Source of the DNA: Porticoccus sp.
GTDB taxonomy: Bacteria > Pseudomonadota > Gammaproteobacteria > Pseudomonadales > Porticoccaceae
Reading direction: 5' to 3'
Length of the DNA: 12,094 bases
Assembly: GCA_002685455.1 (NCBI GenBank)
Contig: NYXF01000113.1
Span: forward strand, 1 to 12,094
Shown here: positions 8,790 to 12,094 of the stretch, in pieces
Numbering within the stretch: the stretch's first letter is position 1
How the letters are laid out: every line of letters starts with the position of its first letter
The notes under the pieces: model-generated
Told to the model about the DNA's origin: nothing
The model's input: the letters and a program-made list of their open reading frames with translations, nothing else
Database searches by the model: none
Position numbers and translations under genes: made by a program

Positions 8790-8852
8790 ATTGAACTTTT
8801 GATGTTTTTAATTCTTGATTTTATAATTTTAAGACTCTAAATAAAAAAATAA

Positions 8853-9248
8853 ATGAAATTATTAAGGATTCATCCAGATTATATCGGAGCGACACTCAGT
8901 TCACTTTGCATGTTACATTGCTTTCTAACTCCTATACTATTTATAACCCAGGCTCATATGTCTACAGCTCCTGGATGGTGGCAACCACTTAATTTTGTAT
9001 TCCTTTTGCTTTCTTTTTTAGCAATCAATAGATCTATTAAGAACTCATCTAATCAATTGATAAAAGTTCTTTTTTATATATTCTGGAGCATACTTGCATT
9101 CTTACTGATTAGTGAAGAGTTTGAGATATTACATCTCCCTGAAGTAATAACTTATGCTACTGGTTTCAGCTTAGCTTTCTTGCATATTTACAATAAGAAA
9201 TATTGTCAGTGTGAAGACGAGGAATGCTGTGTAGAAAATAAAAATTGA
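8853..9248 (+). CDS. MerC-domain inner-membrane protein
   Basis: 131-residue protein with four predicted membrane helices (about residues 11-32, 43-60, 70-88 and 95-113). Helix 1 carries the MerC signature: D9, G12, S16/S17, C19, H22, C23 and P27 in the pattern D..G...SS.C..HC...P. In MerC of mercury-resistance transposons, the helix-1 cysteines take part in Hg(II) uptake. Bacteroidetes carry many MerC-domain proteins outside mer operons, and their substrate is not settled. No merA, merT, merP, merR or metal-dependent regulator is in this window, so mercury transport should not be assumed. The C-terminal tail is rich in potential metal ligands (CQCEDEECC, Cys118, 120, 125 and 126). It lies 63 bases after galM. 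Family assignment is firm, substrate unknown. Confidence 0.88.
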   Translation: MKLLRIHPDYIGATLSSLCMLHCFLTPILFITQAHMSTAPGWWQPLNFVFLLLSFLAINRSIKNSSNQLIKVLFYIFWSILAFLLISEEFEILHLPEVITYATGFSLAFLHIYNKKYCQCEDEECCVENKN

Positions 9249-9290
9249 TTCATAGCAATTCTGTTTTAAATCTTTTCATTATTAATTTAT

Positions 9291-9350
9291 CTTAAATTAT
9301 CTATCTTGAAGATATGGTAAACTTACCTTTACATGAATAAATAATTTAAG
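9291..9350. repeat. 10-base perfect inverted repeat before the phosphoesterase gene
   Basis: CTTAAATTAT at 9291-9300 is the exact reverse complement of ATAATTTAAG at 9341-9350, with 40 bases between the arms. Inside the interval lies a smaller perfect palindrome, TATCTT-G-AAGATA, at 9302-9314. The arms contain only one G/C pair each, so chance is possible in this A/T-rich gap. The distal arm ends 12 bases before the ATG at 9363. It might be an operator or leader structure; this is speculative. Confidence 0.4.
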
Positions 9351-9362
9351 CCAAATTACAAT

Positions 9363-11036
9363 ATGAATACCCTGAACCTCTTAGTATCTATCTTTATATC
9401 AAGTTTTTTATTATCTCCTAAAATTAGCAATAGCTTCTCTGATAATTATGAATTGATTTCAGTATCTGTGCTGGAAAAGACCGCAAAAGGATATGTCTAC
9501 CATGACAAAAATGAAAACCAGGTAATGGATGAAGGTGAGGAGGGTATAGAAGGAGTTTATGTCTCAAATGGGGTAGATATTGTTGAGACAGATAAAAATG
9601 GTAGGTATAAAATATCGGTTTCTGAAGATGCTATAATTTTTGTTATTAAACCCAGAGACTGGATGACTCCCGTAAATGAATTAAACCTCCCTCAGTTCTA
9701 TTACATCCACAAGCCAGGTGGTTCGCCAGATAACTTTGTTTTTAAGGGAGTACATCCTACAGGTTCACTTCCCAGCAATATAAATTTCCCATTATATTCT
9801 GAGTCAGGTAAGTCTAAGTTTAAGATGATTGTTTTTGGTGACCCGCAACCGTATGACCTTGAGCAGGTTGATTTTTTTTCTGAAAATATAGTATCTGAGT
9901 TAGTTGGTGTTAAGGGTGTTGAGTTTGGTATGACTATGGGTGATATAGTTGGAGATAACCTCGACCTATTGGTCCCAATGAATCAGGCAGTATCAAAGAT
10001 TGGTATACCATGGTATAATGTATTAGGTAATCACGATGTCAACTTTCAAGCTGACAGAGATGAGCTCTCCGACGAAACATTTGAGAGGGTATATGGGCCT
10101 CCAAATTACGCTTTTGTGTATGGAGATGTTCACTTTATAGTTGTGGATAATGTCATAATGAATGACCCTGTTGGAGACAGAGGATATGTAGGTGGACTTA
10201 GGCCAGATCAAATAGAATTTGTTAGAAATTACCTGAGTCTAGTATCAAAAAACGAACTGATAGTACTTAACATGCACATACCCTTAGTACAGCACGAGAG
10301 GTTTAGGGAAAGTGATCAGAAGGACTTATTTGGTCTGCTTAGCGAGTTCCCAAATACACTATCTATATCGGCACACTCACATACACAGAATAATACCTTT
10401 TTTCATCAGGAGTCATCTCACTGGGAAGGAGAGGTCCCACACCACCACTTTAACGTAGGAACAACATCAGGTAATTGGTGGAATGGGGTAAGGGACGAAA
10501 ACGATATACCTCTTAACATGATGAGAGACGGGACACCTAACGGCTACTCTTACATAAGTTTTAATGGTACCCAGTACATAATTGACTGGAAAGTTTCTGG
10601 GAAACCCGAAGACTATAAAATGAATATCCATACTGCCAGAGGTATTCATGAAGATGCAAGCTCGACTTCACTCGTAACTGTAAACTTTTTTAATGGTAGT
10701 GAACAGTCTGAACTTAGTTTTAGAGTTCTAGGGGAGACAGAGTGGAAGAAGATGAGTAAGGTCAGTAAACAAGATCCTTTCTACTCCTTGATTTATGAGC
10801 GTTATAAAAATTTTGACTCATTAAATTTTAAAGAGTTATGGAAAAATAATCCTGATCTAAAAGATGATCCTTACCCACTTATAGAGAGGATGTATGAGGC
10901 AAACAACTCAACTCACCTCTGGCAGAGTGAGCTAGGAAAAAAATTATCAGAAGGAATCCATATCATTGAGGTAAAGGCTGTAGATAGGTACGAGAGGGTC
11001 TTTACAGATTACCATTCAGTTCGTATAACACGATAA
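9363..11036 (+). CDS. Secreted calcineurin-like phosphoesterase with MetallophosN and MetallophosC domains
   Basis: 557-residue exported metallophosphoesterase. Residues 1-25 look like a signal peptide. Residues 41-95 form an Ig/prealbumin-like N-terminal domain with a D-x-N-x-N ... DEGEEGIEGV motif (48-65), as in MetallophosN/SdrD-B-like domains. The catalytic domain (about 152-370) shows FGDPQ (D160, Q162), GDIVGDN (D194, D198, N199), GNHD (N223, H224, D225), NMHIPL (H305) and AHSHTQ (H338, H340). These form the two-metal site. The first motif is D-x-Q instead of the usual D-x-H, a variant I associate with this subfamily. From about 375 to the end is a beta-rich MetallophosC-like domain. 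The substrate cannot be read from sequence; a phosphomonoester or phosphodiester in the periplasm or outside the cell is likely. It follows the MerC gene after 114 bases and precedes the next secreted-protein gene by 45 bases. Confidence 0.92.
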   Translation: MNTLNLLVSIFISSFLLSPKISNSFSDNYELISVSVLEKTAKGYVYHDKNENQVMDEGEEGIEGVYVSNGVDIVETDKNGRYKISVSEDAIIFVIKPRDWMTPVNELNLPQFYYIHKPGGSPDNFVFKGVHPTGSLPSNINFPLYSESGKSKFKMIVFGDPQPYDLEQVDFFSENIVSELVGVKGVEFGMTMGDIVGDNLDLLVPMNQAVSKIGIPWYNVLGNHDVNFQADRDELSDETFERVYGPPNYAFVYGDVHFIVVDNVIMNDPVGDRGYVGGLRPDQIEFVRNYLSLVSKNELIVLNMHIPLVQHERFRESDQKDLFGLLSEFPNTLSISAHSHTQNNTFFHQESSHWEGEVPHHHFNVGTTSGNWWNGVRDENDIPLNMMRDGTPNGYSYISFNGTQYIIDWKVSGKPEDYKMNIHTARGIHEDASSTSLVTVNFFNGSEQSELSFRVLGETEWKKMSKVSKQDPFYSLIYERYKNFDSLNFKELWKNNPDLKDDPYPLIERMYEANNSTHLWQSELGKKLSEGIHIIEVKAVDRYERVFTDYHSVRITR

Positions 11037-11081
11037 TCATTTGAATATCATATATTTCACTTTTTACTTATCTTACACTAT

Positions 11082-12094
11082 ATGAAAAATTATTTCTTAA
11101 TACTTATTTCTTTATTATTTATAATTTCCTTTTCTTCATTTTGTCAAAATAATTTTGAAAATGGTGTTTCTCCAACAACATATAGATTTTTTACAAACAA
11201 AAAATTTAGTGGATATAATAAAATCACCTATATAACAGAAGGTTTAGATGGATTAAATTATTTTGGGTCTAGACTTATTGATGAAAATGAGGACGGTTTG
11301 GTTGATATAACCATGAGAGTTAAAGAGCATCTTGAAGGTGACTGGGATTTACCATCTTCTAATCCAAGAAACCGAATAGAACTTCAGATTAATAATGATT
11401 TTTCTTCCAACCTGTCTGTAAAGGATCAGTTAGTTTTCTTTGATAAAAATATTTTCTTTGGTGAGTATTCTGATAAGAAATTTTTTTATGGTTTTTCTGC
11501 CATTGACCCTACATTCAAAAATCAAATAGGGATAAATGATTGGAAATCATACTTTGAAAAGTATAATGTTTTTGAAGGTGATGATTATTATTATGATGAT
11601 TTCACTATTGAATGGATTCCGCGGATACTATCACTAGAAAATGGTGAGATAAATGATGTTACCTCCGATAATTTAATATGGTCTTCTGAATTAATTAATT
11701 CAAATGCAAAGTATGTATGGGATCAGTTTGTATGTAGAGGAGATTTTGATAATGATGGTGACATTGACATTCTTACTTCAGGGATTCAAAACAATGTGAA
11801 TAATCCAAATAATTCAAATTTGTCTAATTACAATAGACATCAATTTTATATTTATGAAAATATAGGCGATGGTAAGTTAAAGGCCAGTATTTTAGATTTC
11901 CTAGATTTTCCTGAAAATCAAAATAGTGATGAAAGGTTAGCGTGGTCACTACAAGAAGAAGCTTACTCGATTTCTGATAATTTTGATAATGATCCAAATG
12001 TTGAGGCACTAATTGAGCTACATTTTCTTCTTGATAAACATGTTCATAGTGGACCTATGAGTTACAGTGAGAAAGGAATGGGTAAGCAAGTAGG
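11082..12094 (+). CDS. Secreted FG-GAP/VCBS-like repeat protein, 3'-truncated by window edge
   Basis: An open frame begins with ATG at 11082 and continues with no stop to the right edge (337 full codons). The first residues form a signal peptide, MKNYFLILISLLFIISFSSFCQ, with likely cleavage before Gln22. Cys21 is preceded by Phe, so lipidation is unlikely. Two calcium-loop-like motifs are visible: DENEDGLVD at residues 67-75 and GDFDNDGDIDI at 220-230. The second is the hallmark of FG-GAP/VCBS repeats, which form integrin-like propellers. A YIYENIGDGKL segment shortly after fits the next strands of such a repeat, as in 'text-field/N-x-G-x-G' VCBS units. The residues between the motifs are rich in Asp, Asn and aromatics and match no family I recognise. 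The C-terminus, where a type IX sorting domain might be, is outside the window. It lies 45 bases after the phosphoesterase gene, so co-transcription is plausible. Confidence 0.8.
   Translation, partial: MKNYFLILISLLFIISFSSFCQNNFENGVSPTTYRFFTNKKFSGYNKITYITEGLDGLNYFGSRLIDENEDGLVDITMRVKEHLEGDWDLPSSNPRNRIELQINNDFSSNLSVKDQLVFFDKNIFFGEYSDKKFFYGFSAIDPTFKNQIGINDWKSYFEKYNVFEGDDYYYDDFTIEWIPRILSLENGEINDVTSDNLIWSSELINSNAKYVWDQFVCRGDFDNDGDIDILTSGIQNNVNNPNNSNLSNYNRHQFYIYENIGDGKLKASILDFLDFPENQNSDERLAWSLQEEAYSISDNFDNDPNVEALIELHFLLDKHVHSGPMSYSEKGMGKQV

Noticed and set aside
8799..8831. Possible promoter before the MerC gene: TTG at 8799-8801, 22 bases, TAATTTTA at 8824-8831
   Set aside because: The spacing fits the Bacteroidetes consensus but the -7 element lacks its G, and such A/T matches are expected by chance here.
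9306..9331. Possible promoter before the phosphoesterase gene: TTG at 9306-9308 and TACCTTTA at 9324-9331
   Set aside because: The spacer is only 15 bases and the -7 element has a mismatch at the G position.
10023..10649. Minus-strand open frames inside the phosphoesterase gene, and 11824-12009 in the last gene
   Set aside because: They overlap coding frames with clear catalytic or calcium-loop motifs and have no support of their own.

Overview
The window is AT-rich and gene-dense. Its style fits a marine Flavobacteriia/Bacteroidetes chromosome: very A/T-rich leaders without clear Shine-Dalgarno sequences, arginine written mostly as AGA/AGG, short lysine/hydrophobic signal peptides often followed by Gln, lipoproteins with acidic residues after the lipid cysteine, and families typical of that phylum (huge VPS10/BNR-repeat proteins, MerC-domain proteins, three-part MetallophosN/C phosphoesterases, exported GalM). 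This taxonomic placement is inference. I see no tRNA, rRNA, insertion sequence, CRISPR array or phage gene, and no gene-free stretch longer than about 115 bases.

Left block, plus strand (1-6458): two very large tandem paralogues of the VPS10/sortilin-like, Asp-box (BNR) beta-propeller family, about 1,060-1,080 residues each. The first lacks its 5' end at the window edge. They are followed 30 bases later by a small cytoplasmic protein related to the GreA/GreB transcript-cleavage factors. It ends only 5 bases from a convergent gene.

Middle (6464-8789): a divergent pair sharing a leader of about 100 bases. On the minus strand is a lipoprotein built from seven copies of a roughly 45-60-residue repeat, probably a seven-bladed propeller of unknown function. 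On the plus strand is an exported aldose 1-epimerase (GalM) with its full catalytic set.

Right block, plus strand (8853-12094): a four-helix MerC-domain membrane protein without a mer operon, then a secreted calcineurin-like phosphoesterase with N- and C-terminal accessory domains, then a secreted protein with DxDxDGxxD calcium-loop motifs (FG-GAP/VCBS-like) that runs off the right edge.

Taken together, seven of the eight genes encode exported or membrane proteins, and at least three or four look like propellers or propeller-like repeat proteins. The genes read as a collection of envelope and periplasmic functions (peptide or polysaccharide handling, sugar mutarotation, phosphate-ester cleavage, metal handling), not as one obvious pathway. 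I did not find convincing evidence of a new multi-gene system. The items most worth a second look are the seven-repeat lipoprotein, the GreA-like protein with conserved tip acids, and the tandem giant propellers.
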